Source: an uncultured Bacilli bacterium (GTDB lineage: Bacteria > Bacillota_I > Bacilli_A > RFN20 > CAG-826). From it: a DNA stretch of 51,886 nucleotides. The notes below the pieces were generated by a model. It had not been told where the DNA came from. It searched no databases and was given only the letters and a program-made list of their open reading frames with translations. Below, in pieces: positions 7,133 through 16,291 of this stretch (positions are counted from its first letter, which is position 1; each line of letters starts with the position of its first letter). The position numbers and the translations under genes were made by a program. The DNA lies in contig CALWAS010000003.1 of NCBI GenBank assembly GCA_944375905.1, positions 1-51,886 of the forward strand, given 5' to 3'.

Positions 7133-9612
7133 TGCTTTTTTCCTCCTTTCCCCGAAGGGATATTTATTTGATTAACATTGAACGCAATCTTGTGGGTGCC
7201 GGGGCCCAGTTCCCGTCCCAGCTTGGGAGAGAAGAGGACGATGCCATAAGGCACTTCGACGGTGTATTCCCTCTTCCCGTCCTTGACTCCGGGGGACGAT
7301 ACCTTGATCGTCCCTTTCCGAGTCGAATAGGCTACCGAGAAGGGAATGTCTTCCCTAAGAGGCGATGGATCGAAGGTCCCATTGCCGCTTTCGATGTCGG
7401 CGATCTCGATTCCCGCCATGAAGCGGAAGAAGAGGGCATCGTAGGAAGCGAACATCGGGTGGTTGAACGAATTCATCGTCGCGAGCACCGCCTTCTCCCA
7501 CCGCTCCCAGACGCTCGTGGCGCCGTTTTCGAGCATGTAGCCCCAGCCCGGATATTCCGGGTTGCGCAGGATCTTGAAGGCGAGGTCAATGTCCGAATGA
7601 CGGCACAATTCGTAGAAGGCATGCCGATATCCCTGGTTTCCGCAATTCAGATGGAAGCCGTCGAGCTCGATGAGTTCCTTCATGTGGGCGTAGGCGGCGT
7701 CCTTCTCCGAATCGTCATAGAGGGACAGCGACAGGGCCATCGCCGTCTCGGTCGTCGATCCATTCCCGAAAAGCCCGTTCTTGAGATAGGCGGCCCTCAG
7801 GGCCTCCCGGGCTTTCCGCGCATGGGTCGAATAGCGAAGCGAGTCGCCTCCCTTTCCGAGCTTTCCGGCAATTTTCCCAAGGAGGGAAAGGTGCCAGAAG
7901 AGGAAGAAGGAGGATATTAGGCGAGAATCCGGTTCGGGGCTCTTGAGGCCGTCGGGCCGGACCCAATCGGCGTAATAGTGGTAATCCATCACGTAGCCGT
8001 GGCTCCGGCGGAGGAGCGCTTCGACCCATTTCTTGAGCGACGGGTATACCTCGGCCGCCTTTTCCCTTTCGCCATATAGGTCGATCAGCATGTCTGCTAG
8101 CAAAAGGAAGGAAACGGTCGTCGTGTCGGCGGGTTGACCGCCGGTGAAATAGGGTACCGTGTCGGCTATTTCGCCCTTCTTGTTGGCGCTATCGGCAATG
8201 TCGATGGCCACTTTGTAGAGGTAAGGGGCCGCATCGAAGTCGTAATTGAGATAGAAAGCTCGGCTCGATAGGTCATTCAGCCATCCGAAGCGCTCATCGC
8301 GCTGAGGGCAGTCGCTTAAGACGCTTTGCTCGTTGTTTTCTTCGGTCCTTACGGCGATTTCGTGAAGGGTCGCGAGTTTCGGCTCGCCGACTTCGACTTC
8401 CCCGACTTTCCTGAGGGAGGAATGCACATGGACGGCATAGGCCTCGATGATATTGGCCTCGCCTTCTATTTTCAGTTCCACGTAGCGAAATCCGTGGAAG
8501 GTGAAATGCGGATAAAGGGTTTCCTCGCCCGCGCCGGAGAGGTAGTAGACGTCTTCCTGGGCGGCGTTCCTCAGGTTTGTCTGATCGATGTTGAGGGATT
8601 CGTCTACCGCTTCGGCATGGCGAAGCGAGATTCTGGTTCCGGGCGTTCCCTTCACGCGGAGGACGACGTGGCCCGCTAGGTTAGCCAAGGCATCGTAAGT
8701 CGCGACGTTTCCCTCTTTTTTGAGTAGCCTCAGAGGATAGCGGCCGTGAGCTTCGATCGGAGGAAGGGGATCCGGAAGCAGCTTTCCCGACGGTCCGTAG
8801 GCGTAAATCGACCCGAACCACCCCTTGCGGTAGCCCGGCTCGACCTCGGGAAGGGAGAAGTCGCCGACGTTTCCCAAACGGTAATCGACCGTCTCGCCTC
8901 CATAGACGGAGCTTGCGAGAATCGGTGAGGTGGCAAACCACCAATCGCCGTTGCAAGTCGAGACGATTTCCTTTCTTTTGCCAGAAGCAAAGCGGATGTC
9001 GATGAGAACGTTGGCGGCCTTGCTGCCGAACCATCCGTTGGCAAGAACCAAGCCGAAGACGTCGCCGTCTCCTTTGAGGAGAGGGCGAAGGTCGTAGGCT
9101 TCGTAATAGACCCGCTTCCGATAGTCGCTTTGGGAAGGGGCCAGGAGGGCGGAAGAGACTTTCCTTCCGCTCAAGTAGACTTCGTGGTAGCCAACGGCAG
9201 CGACATAGGCCACCGCCCTCGTGCACGTCTCGCCCTCGAAGGAAGGAAGACGCTTTCTTATGGCCAAGGGGCCGTCGGAAAGAAGGGCGCAGCCGATGTA
9301 GCCTCCGCGGAAGTCGCTTTCCCGCGGGGCGACGAGGAAGGAACATCGGGCCACGTCTTTCCCGCCGTCTTTGCCATGGACGGTCAAGGTGGCTAGGTAT
9401 TCTTCCTTGGGGAGAAGGGGAAGGCCCCCATAAGGGAACCTTCCCCGGTATTCGCGCTCGACATAGAGCGTCTCGCCCCTGATGCCCGGGCCCTTGAGCG
9501 AAAGCTCGAGGCTCTCGAGTCGTTCTTCGCCGCTCAAGCGATAGGCGAAGATGGGTCGGTTTTTCGCCAGAAGGCGGTTGCCTTCGACTTCAAAGCTTTC
9601 GATCTTGATCAT
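7129..9612 (-). CDS. Alpha-L-rhamnosidase, GH78, cytoplasmic
   Basis: This enzyme hydrolyses terminal alpha-L-rhamnose. The 827-residue protein has no signal peptide, so it acts inside the cell on imported oligosaccharides. The N-terminal half holds beta-sandwich domains, including the YxxGRKV carbohydrate-binding-like segment. The (alpha/alpha)6 barrel carries the GH78 general acid motif DCPQRDERFGW (Glu about 440) and the general base in TSVWERW (Glu about 703). A beta-sandwich closes the C-terminus. It sits between the surface protein gene and rhaA and overlaps rhaA by 4 nt. The linkage cleaved cannot be told from sequence. Confidence 0.93.
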   Translation of the reverse strand: MIKIESFEVEGNRLLAKNRPIFAYRLSGEERLESLELSLKGPGIRGETLYVEREYRGRFPYGGLPLLPKEEYLATLTVHGKDGGKDVARCSFLVAPRESDFRGGYIGCALLSDGPLAIRKRLPSFEGETCTRAVAYVAAVGYHEVYLSGRKVSSALLAPSQSDYRKRVYYEAYDLRPLLKGDGDVFGLVLANGWFGSKAANVLIDIRFASGKRKEIVSTCNGDWWFATSPILASSVYGGETVDYRLGNVGDFSLPEVEPGYRKGWFGSIYAYGPSGKLLPDPLPPIEAHGRYPLRLLKKEGNVATYDALANLAGHVVLRVKGTPGTRISLRHAEAVDESLNIDQTNLRNAAQEDVYYLSGAGEETLYPHFTFHGFRYVELKIEGEANIIEAYAVHVHSSLRKVGEVEVGEPKLATLHEIAVRTEENNEQSVLSDCPQRDERFGWLNDLSSRAFYLNYDFDAAPYLYKVAIDIADSANKKGEIADTVPYFTGGQPADTTTVSFLLLADMLIDLYGEREKAAEVYPSLKKWVEALLRRSHGYVMDYHYYADWVRPDGLKSPEPDSRLISSFFLFWHLSLLGKIAGKLGKGGDSLRYSTHARKAREALRAAYLKNGLFGNGSTTETAMALSLSLYDDSEKDAAYAHMKELIELDGFHLNCGNQGYRHAFYELCRHSDIDLAFKILRNPEYPGWGYMLENGATSVWERWEKAVLATMNSFNHPMFASYDALFFRFMAGIEIADIESGNGTFDPSPLREDIPFSVAYSTRKGTIKVSSPGVKDGKREYTVEVPYGIVLFSPKLGRELGPGTHKIAFNVNQINIPSGKGGKKQ

Positions 9613-9643
9613 TTGATGGGCCTTTCACAGGGGGTATTGCCGA

Positions 9644-12448
9644 TTAGGCTTGCTTCTTTTTACGGAAGTAGATGATGAGGAAGACGACGAGGCCGATGAC
9701 GACAACCCCACCGACGCATCCGCCGACAATGCCGCCGATGGCCGCCGGAGTAAGGCCGGAGGTTGGGGTTTCGCCGGTGGTCGGAGTCGATTCGGAAGCA
9801 GAGCTGCCCTTGACCGTCACGGTGATGGTGACCGACTTGGTCGTCCCGTCGTCGAGGGTGATGGTAGCCGTGATCGTGCAGGTGCCCGGCGCCTTGGCGG
9901 AAATGATGCCGGCGCTAGTTACGGTTGCGATGCTCGGATCGCTCGATTCGTAGGTGATGGTTCCGGTCGTGGCACCTTCCGGAGTGCGCTCGACGCCGGC
10001 CGTGGCATTCTGCCCGACCGTCATCTCGATGCTATCCTTGGTGGCTTTGATGCCGTCGGACGGGAGATAGGAGACGAAGGCAGTGCCATCGAAGCGGAAC
10101 TGGGTCTTCGTCGTGGTGAAGCCGTCGACGACGATCTCGCCAGTCGCCTCGTTCATTCCGTCCGGATTCGAGGGATCGGCGGCTCCGATCTTCCCGCCGG
10201 TGAACTTCGGAATCGGCATTCCGGCATCGACGGTGATGATGTCGCCCTCTTGGTAATAGGGGGCCTTGTTGTAGTTCTCGGCCGTAAGGCTCGCGCCTTT
10301 GAGGAACTCGGGCTCGATCGCGGTGTTGTGTCCAAGCTGGTAGATGGTGGTTAGCTTGACCTCGGTGCCGTCGGCCCTGGTGTAGTGAATGTGCGGAGCC
10401 ATGTACTTAGCGGTCCAATCGGTTCCCTTGGTATTCGAGATATTGACCTTGTTGCTGGCCGTGTTCGGGGCATCGACGAAGACCCAATAGGTGAACCAGT
10501 CGACGACGTTCGCCTTCTCGTAGACTTGATCGTAAAGGTCATAGACCCCGATCGCGATTTCGGACGTGTAGGTCTTTTCCTCGTAGGTGACGGTGACCGT
10601 GGTCTTGGTTTCGCCAGCCTTGCTATGGTCGAATTCCTTGTTGAAGGAATAGGTGAATCCGCTCGCCGGATGGACGACCGGGAAGGTGATTCCGTCCTCG
10701 CTTCCGTCGTCATAGACGAATCGGAAGCCTTGGAGAGTCGGGGCCCAATCGGCAAGGTCCTGATCGACGTAGACCTGATGCATATAGCCGTTGACGGGGA
10801 CGATGCCCTTGATTTCCATCACTTCGGTGACGGTGAAATCATAGGTGTGCGTCACTTCCCCAAGTTTAGCGGTAACGGTTGCCTTGCCCGGCGCAACGCC
10901 GGTTACGTTGCCTTGGGCGTCGACGGTGAGGACATCCTTATCCGAGCTTTCGAAGACGGGGAGCCCGGCGCTCGTGTCGGGAGTGAAGGTAACGCTCGCG
11001 TGGTAGGTATCGCCCTGCATGATGACGGATCCGCCGTCCCAAGCGACGCTGAAGTCGGTGACGGCTACGCCGGCGACAAGGAAGGCCGAACCGTTATAGA
11101 TGAAGTTGAGGTCTTCGTTCAGGACGGCAGTCGCGATCCACTCGCCGTCCCCGTTCACTTCCTGGCTGTTGGAATCCACGGTTCCGGTATATTTCCAGTT
11201 GTAAAGGCCGGCCTTGAACGTGACGGTGTCGCCGAGCTTGAATCCGGCGAAATCGGAGCCGGTGCCAAGGAGGAAGTGATTGGAAAGGAGCTTGACGCTC
11301 GTGAATACCTCATCGCTCCCGTTGACTAGGACGTGGGATAGGGCATTGTCGAGGGCGCGGCCCCTGAAGTTCAGGTTTTGCTGGTTGTTGTCATCGATGA
11401 CAAGCTCAAACTTCATTCCCCAAGTCGTGGCAGTCCCGGTAACGCCGAAGACGTTGCTCGGATCCATGTTGAGGGCCTTGGCAACGGAATCGACCTTGAC
11501 GGTGAGGGTGGTCTCGAACTCGCCGATTTTGATGGTGAGCGGGTATTCGCCGACTTCTTCGATATCGTATTCGCCGGTTATTGACGTGGCCGGATCCCAA
11601 GGAATGATTCCTTCGGTGCCGTCGGCATAGGTGGCACTTACCTTGACGGTCGAGAAATCGACGGGGACACCAACGTATGTGGAGAGGATCCCGTCGCTCG
11701 GCGTCGTTACCTTGATGCCGGTCTGGTCGGAGGCAGCGGTTACATTGACTGTTATCTCATCCTTGAGAAGCCCAGAGTAAACTGTCACCTTCGTCTGCCC
11801 GACGCCAACGCCGGTAATATTTCCGGAATTGTCAGCAGTTGCAGTCGTATCGCTACCGGATTGATAGACAATAACCGGCGTATCATCTTCCGTCGTGATA
11901 TTGACGTAGGAAGAAATATTTAGGGTTTGCCCAATTTTTAAATCGAGAGCATCCTCGCTGAAGGAGAGGGAAGTAGGAGCGATGAAGGGTTCCCAGTCGC
12001 CCAAATCTCCATCGGCGAGCTTACAAATCCATTTCTGTTCCTCGAACGAGTACGTATCCCCGGTTACGGAAGAGGAGAGTTTGAAGTCGGAAGGTATCGA
12101 CAGGATATTGCCGTAACGATTGATGATATTGTATGAGGTGAAAAGAAGATCGTCGTACGGGAACCAGGACTTCATCTCTTCGGCCTTCCCGTATTCGTCG
12201 TACATAGTCGGCCAGGTTCCGGAAGGCGTCACTCCGGCGCCGCTGTACCATCGCCCTGCATTGATTGCCGGATCGATTTGAAGGCCAACGACACCATATT
12301 GATCATTCCATACCTTGCGATTCACGACCTTGATTTTCGCGTCAACGTCAGCCGCGTTTGCCTGTGCAGCCGGGCTGTAGGAGACACCAACGGTCCCTAG
12401 GCCAAGCAACAAGGCTGTTCCCAACAGGAACTGCTTCTTAGCTTTCAT
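9644..12448 (-). CDS. Secreted Ig-like repeat surface protein with C-terminal membrane anchor
   Basis: This 934-residue protein has a classical signal peptide (MKAKKQFLLGTALLLGLGTVG..., cleavage likely near AQANA). Several bacterial Ig-like (Big_2/Big_3) repeats follow, recognised by strands such as SGNITGVGVGQTKVTV, GNVTGVAPGKATVTA and AGIISAKAPGTCTITA. A Ser/Thr/Pro linker leads to a Gly-rich membrane helix (GGIVGGCVGGVVVIG...) and a short basic tail, FRKKKQA. No LPXTG motif is present. It lies inside the rhamnose operon between GH99-like lipoprotein and rhamnosidase genes and so is likely a glycan-binding or scaffold protein. It carries no recognisable catalytic motif. Confidence 0.8.
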   Translation of the reverse strand: MKAKKQFLLGTALLLGLGTVGVSYSPAAQANAADVDAKIKVVNRKVWNDQYGVVGLQIDPAINAGRWYSGAGVTPSGTWPTMYDEYGKAEEMKSWFPYDDLLFTSYNIINRYGNILSIPSDFKLSSSVTGDTYSFEEQKWICKLADGDLGDWEPFIAPTSLSFSEDALDLKIGQTLNISSYVNITTEDDTPVIVYQSGSDTTATADNSGNITGVGVGQTKVTVYSGLLKDEITVNVTAASDQTGIKVTTPSDGILSTYVGVPVDFSTVKVSATYADGTEGIIPWDPATSITGEYDIEEVGEYPLTIKIGEFETTLTVKVDSVAKALNMDPSNVFGVTGTATTWGMKFELVIDDNNQQNLNFRGRALDNALSHVLVNGSDEVFTSVKLLSNHFLLGTGSDFAGFKLGDTVTFKAGLYNWKYTGTVDSNSQEVNGDGEWIATAVLNEDLNFIYNGSAFLVAGVAVTDFSVAWDGGSVIMQGDTYHASVTFTPDTSAGLPVFESSDKDVLTVDAQGNVTGVAPGKATVTAKLGEVTHTYDFTVTEVMEIKGIVPVNGYMHQVYVDQDLADWAPTLQGFRFVYDDGSEDGITFPVVHPASGFTYSFNKEFDHSKAGETKTTVTVTYEEKTYTSEIAIGVYDLYDQVYEKANVVDWFTYWVFVDAPNTASNKVNISNTKGTDWTAKYMAPHIHYTRADGTEVKLTTIYQLGHNTAIEPEFLKGASLTAENYNKAPYYQEGDIITVDAGMPIPKFTGGKIGAADPSNPDGMNEATGEIVVDGFTTTKTQFRFDGTAFVSYLPSDGIKATKDSIEMTVGQNATAGVERTPEGATTGTITYESSDPSIATVTSAGIISAKAPGTCTITATITLDDGTTKSVTITVTVKGSSASESTPTTGETPTSGLTPAAIGGIVGGCVGGVVVIGLVVFLIIYFRKKKQA

Positions 12449-12527
12449 TATCTTTTCCTTTCTTGTTAACTAAGCATTTGAGATGACGGTGAATCTTCTA
12501 GCTTTCTCCTTTTTGCCCCTCCTTTCA

Positions 12528-14444
12528 TTAGTAGCGGTAGCCAAGCCGCCCGAGCGGCATGGAATCCCCGCTTTGGTAATAACTCATCGGGTCGTCGGGG
12601 TCGCTTACGTTGTCATAGACCTTGAAGACGAAGCTCGCCCGAACGCCCGTCAGTCCCAAATCAGATAATGGGATGGCGATTTGCATGGCATTTCCCTGAA
12701 TCGCGTATTCGATCGACGAGGAAAGCGAGACCCATTCCCCGTTTTCGTAGCGCTCAAGCGAAGCCTTTCCTTCGGCTTTGCTAGCCCCGATCCGGTACTC
12801 GTAAGCGCCCATGAAGCCCTGGCCCGACGCTCCCTTCCCGAGAAGGATGACGAGGGCGTCGCCTTTCTCGCCGGAATCGATAGCCGCATTGCAATCGATC
12901 CGGAAATAGGCCTTGGAGGAATCGTTGGTTACCATCGCCGAGGCTATGTCGTTCCTTCCGGAGTCGTCGCTGTAGTGGGCCGGAACGGTGATTCCCACGA
13001 AATCGCGGTCCTCGCAATCTCCGGTCGGGTCTACATAACGATGGCTGATGCCACTCCAGGCATCGGCCGAAAAGTCGTTTACGTCGATGCTCTTGCGCTC
13101 GTGGGCGTACTCGACATATTGATTCATCTTGTAGGCCCGGGCATTCATCACGAACTGCATGTAATAGTTGTCGCCATAGCCGCCTTCCATCATCTCGAGG
13201 TCGCGGCTGTATTCGTGATTCCAGGTGTCGACGAAGTAAATTCCCTTGTCGCCGCCATAGCCGATGTTGGTTCCGTCCCACTGCTTGATGGCTTGCCACT
13301 CGTTCCAGCCGGTGACGAAGACATCGGTGACCCCGTTTTTAGGATCGAGGGCGGTATCGAACATCTTCTGGAAGGCTAGTCCTTCCTTCCAATCGCCCTC
13401 CTTTTTGTCGGTCTCGGGGTTATAGCCGCGGGCCGACTCGTCGCCTTCTAGCGAATAGCAGATGAGGTCGTGGTTATGCTGGGCAACCGGAACGGCGATA
13501 TGCCCGTTGTGGACTTTCTGCGGATAGCCATATGTCATTCCGGACTGGGACATGGCCCCGCCGGGGGCCCGGCTCCAGCTCATCCACGGCTGCCCGTTTT
13601 CGTTGTACATCCCGTTGGGCCACTGGCTTTCGAGGACATCGAAGTACTCGACCATGTCCTTGGACATGACCGGGTTCTTGCCTTCGTACATCGTTTGATC
13701 GCTGGCCTTTCCGTTGTTCTCGGTTATGCCGACGATCCTCGGCTTGCCGTTCGGTGCCCACCAGCAACTTGCCCATTTCTCCTGCGTGTAATAGGCGTTG
13801 AAGAGCATCTGCACGGTCTGGCCGGAAGACGTGTTGGTATAGAACATGACCTGCGGCACCTTGATGCCTTGGGCTTGGTAGAAGAGGATCGCGTCCAAAA
13901 TGGTCGGGACGACGTCCTCGTAGATGACGGCGTTGGTCGTGTCGAAGCAAAGGTAGTCGACCCCGCAGTTGGCGAATAGCTCAAGGTGCTTCCTGATGAC
14001 CCACGGATCGGCCGAATTGTAGTAGCCGTAAAGAGGCTTGCCCCAGGTATGGAAGCGCCCGTTCGGGGAGAGGGGGTCGTCCTCGCTGAAGAGGGCCTTG
14101 CGCCCTTCCTCGCTCGAAAGGAGGCTATCGATGTCCCGAGGTCCGGTATTGCCGCGGAAATCGTAGTCGTGCTGGCCGAGCCAGATGTGATAGAAGAGGC
14201 CGATATGGTGTTCTCCGTCCTTGAAGGAGCCCATCGGCAGAACCTTTCTCCCAAGCTCGTCGATTCCCTCGAGCTGGAGTTGGGAAAACTCGACGTCGCT
14301 TATCTTTCGCTCATCGATTGGAAGTCCGTCGTCATAGCTGACTCCGGGCCGGTTCGGACTAGACATGCTTGTTCCTCCAGGCTCGCAAGAGGCGAGGGCA
14401 AAGACCGATAGGCAGGCGAACAGGGCCTTAGTAGGCGTATTCAT
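12528..14444 (-). CDS. GH99/GH71-like lipoprotein, paralogue 2
   Basis: This is a secreted lipoprotein of 638 residues; the lipobox is FALASCE, with the Cys near residue 18. The start chosen is the ATG at 14444, which gives a clean lipoprotein signal and overlaps the previous gene by 17 nt. The middle is a barrel of the GH71/GH99 type: LFYHIWLGQHDYDF, the segment DPWVIRKHLELFANCGVDYLCFDTTN, and VTGWNEWQAIK, whose Glu is in the place of catalytic Glu residues in GH99-like proteins. The last about 200 residues form a predicted beta-sandwich like CBM9/DOMON domains. It is clearly a paralogue of the next gene upstream. It is likely an endo-acting glycanase on the outer surface; its substrate is unknown, although the operon points to a rhamnose-containing glycan. 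Confidence 0.7.
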   Translation of the reverse strand: MNTPTKALFACLSVFALASCEPGGTSMSSPNRPGVSYDDGLPIDERKISDVEFSQLQLEGIDELGRKVLPMGSFKDGEHHIGLFYHIWLGQHDYDFRGNTGPRDIDSLLSSEEGRKALFSEDDPLSPNGRFHTWGKPLYGYYNSADPWVIRKHLELFANCGVDYLCFDTTNAVIYEDVVPTILDAILFYQAQGIKVPQVMFYTNTSSGQTVQMLFNAYYTQEKWASCWWAPNGKPRIVGITENNGKASDQTMYEGKNPVMSKDMVEYFDVLESQWPNGMYNENGQPWMSWSRAPGGAMSQSGMTYGYPQKVHNGHIAVPVAQHNHDLICYSLEGDESARGYNPETDKKEGDWKEGLAFQKMFDTALDPKNGVTDVFVTGWNEWQAIKQWDGTNIGYGGDKGIYFVDTWNHEYSRDLEMMEGGYGDNYYMQFVMNARAYKMNQYVEYAHERKSIDVNDFSADAWSGISHRYVDPTGDCEDRDFVGITVPAHYSDDSGRNDIASAMVTNDSSKAYFRIDCNAAIDSGEKGDALVILLGKGASGQGFMGAYEYRIGASKAEGKASLERYENGEWVSLSSSIEYAIQGNAMQIAIPLSDLGLTGVRASFVFKVYDNVSDPDDPMSYYQSGDSMPLGRLGYRY

Positions 14445-16287
14445 AGGCAAGCCTCCCGATCGGGGCGGAATCCCCGCTAACGTAGAAGTCGTCGATGTCC
14501 AGGGGATCGAGGAGATGGTCGGTGGCCTTGAGAAGAAGGTGCGGAACCATGTTCCCGAGCCCGATGGCCGAGCGGGGAATCCGGTATTCGACGACGTTGT
14601 CTTGAGAAACGTAGGCGACGCGTTCTCCGGTCTTGACCCAGGAGCCGACTCCCTCGCTTTCCTCATAACGCGCCACCGCCATGCTTCCATCCGTTCCGTC
14701 CGGGAAGACGCGGTAGTCGAAATTCGAGGCAAACGGGGTTCTTCCCTCGACGTCCGGGGTTCCGATGAACAGGTTCATCCAGCTTTCGTCGCCAGCGCTC
14801 GGGATGACTTCCTCGGCCGTTTCGACCCGGACGTAGACGTTGTCGTTGTCATGGGTGACCTTGGTCGAGACGATGTCGTTCCGGGCCGTGAGGTCTTCGT
14901 ACATTTCATAGCCGTAGGAAGAAGGCGTCGCCGCGGCGTTTTTGTAGTTGCGGAACATGGCGTCTCCCTCGAAGTCGAGGTAGGAATGCCTGACTTCCGA
15001 CCATTTGGGGTCGTCCTTGCCGATTTCGATGCCCTTCGGTTCGAGGAAGTAATGCTCGCCCTCCTCGTAGGCGAATTTGCGAAGGTTGCGGGCGATTTGC
15101 AGGTAAAATCCGTCGCCATAGCCGGTTTCGCTGTCGGTCATCTCGGCATCGCGGCTATAGATCAAGTCAAAACCGTCGACCATCTGCATGTCGCCGTTGT
15201 TGGCCCGGTTCTTGATGGCCATCCATTCGTTCCACTGGGTGATGAAGACATTGTCCACTTCCCCACCCGACAGGCTCGGGTCGAAGGCCGTCATCCACTC
15301 TTCCTCGAAATTGAGGCCCTTGGCATATTCGTCGACGTTCTGGGCACCGGTCTTGTAGCCCTCGGTAACCCTGGTATACCCGCGTCCGAAATTGCTTTCC
15401 TCTTGGTTGGCTGCGTTATAGCCGGGCATCTGGGCGATGGAAACCGAGATGGTTCCGTCGTGGTTGAACTGGGGCCACTGCCAGTTCATCCACGGGAAGT
15501 TTTCCTTCCTCATCCGCTCATCGGGCCACTGGCTTCCCTTCAAGGTAAAGAATTCCTCGTAGAAGGCCAGCTTGTCGTAATCGGTGAAATCGTCTTTTCG
15601 GGTAACGAGCATCGGCTTGCCGTCAACCTTGTACCATATGTCGTCGTAAAGCCCGTCCTTGTACCAAATCGAATAGAGGGAATCAACCGTCGTCTGGCTG
15701 TGGGAATTGGTGTAGAAAGCCAGCTTCGGCACGTCGAAGCCTTGGGCCGCAAACTTGCGGAAGACCTCGATCAGGGCCTTGACGACGTCGGTATAGATGA
15801 CGCTGTTGGTCGTATCGAAGACCAAATAGTCGATCCCGGCCATGGTGAAGAGCTCGCAGTGGCGGGCCAATACCCACGGATCCCGGCTGTCGTAATAGCC
15901 ATAGAGGGGCCGTCCGAAGTAGTGAAACTGCCCGAGCGGGCTATCGACCGGCTGCCCATTGCCGCTATTCACGTCGAAGAGAGCCTCGGGATTTATTTCC
16001 TTGAGGATCGTCACGTCGTAAATGCCGCTTTCGTGGGAACCGTGCCATAGGGAGTAGAACATCCCGACTTCCTTTTCCGGATCGGCTTCCGAAACCGACG
16101 AAAAGGAGCGCCCGAAGGCATCGGTGGAGGCGAGGCTGTTGACAGTCCATTCCTGATCGCTCAGCACCCGTTCGTCCTCGACCCTCTCGAAGGGGTCGGG
16201 AATCTCGCTCGGGCCGCAGGAAGCAAGAAGGCAAAGGGAAAGGAGGAAGGCTCCCGGAAGAACGATTCTCTTGCGTTTGCTTGCCAT
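14428..16287 (-). CDS. GH99/GH71-like lipoprotein, paralogue 1
   Basis: This 619-residue lipoprotein has a lipobox LLASCGPSE. The start is set at the ATG at 16287, with AAGGGG in front, because it gives the proper signal peptide and lies just past the permease stop. It shares with its downstream neighbour FYSLWHG, the long segment on VLARHCELFTMAGIDYLVFDTTNSVIYTDVV, the ITQWNEWMAIK motif and the C-terminal beta-sandwich ending SGDSAPIGRLAYEYAY. The two are diverged tandem duplicates. Their position after the importer genes and before the intracellular rhamnosidase suggests that they make the oligosaccharides that are imported. No tested enzyme is known to the annotator for this exact group. 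Confidence 0.7.
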   Translation of the reverse strand: MASKRKRIVLPGAFLLSLCLLASCGPSEIPDPFERVEDERVLSDQEWTVNSLASTDAFGRSFSSVSEADPEKEVGMFYSLWHGSHESGIYDVTILKEINPEALFDVNSGNGQPVDSPLGQFHYFGRPLYGYYDSRDPWVLARHCELFTMAGIDYLVFDTTNSVIYTDVVKALIEVFRKFAAQGFDVPKLAFYTNSHSQTTVDSLYSIWYKDGLYDDIWYKVDGKPMLVTRKDDFTDYDKLAFYEEFFTLKGSQWPDERMRKENFPWMNWQWPQFNHDGTISVSIAQMPGYNAANQEESNFGRGYTRVTEGYKTGAQNVDEYAKGLNFEEEWMTAFDPSLSGGEVDNVFITQWNEWMAIKNRANNGDMQMVDGFDLIYSRDAEMTDSETGYGDGFYLQIARNLRKFAYEEGEHYFLEPKGIEIGKDDPKWSEVRHSYLDFEGDAMFRNYKNAAATPSSYGYEMYEDLTARNDIVSTKVTHDNDNVYVRVETAEEVIPSAGDESWMNLFIGTPDVEGRTPFASNFDYRVFPDGTDGSMAVARYEESEGVGSWVKTGERVAYVSQDNVVEYRIPRSAIGLGNMVPHLLLKATDHLLDPLDIDDFYVSGDSAPIGRLAYEYAY

Positions 16288-16291
16288 GTTT

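Noticed and set aside
9644-12448. LPXTG-type sortase signal
   Set aside because: The linker before the membrane helix contains TPTTGETPTSG and no LPXTG or close variant; no sortase gene is in the window.
12449-12527. Possible short reading frame after the GH99-like gene, with AAAGGAGG and AAAGGAG sites
   Set aside because: The frame has fewer than 20 codons, no homology is recognisable, and no proper start is placed after the second site. It is treated as leader sequence of the surface protein gene.
14365-16050. A 561-codon open frame on the plus strand, opposite the GH99-like lipoprotein genes
   Set aside because: It is antisense to two well-supported genes with lipoprotein signals and paralogy. 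Long antisense frames arise throughout this window from the GC-rich codon use (also at 24668-26137, 45925-47409 and 47922-49559) and show no domains or ribosome sites.
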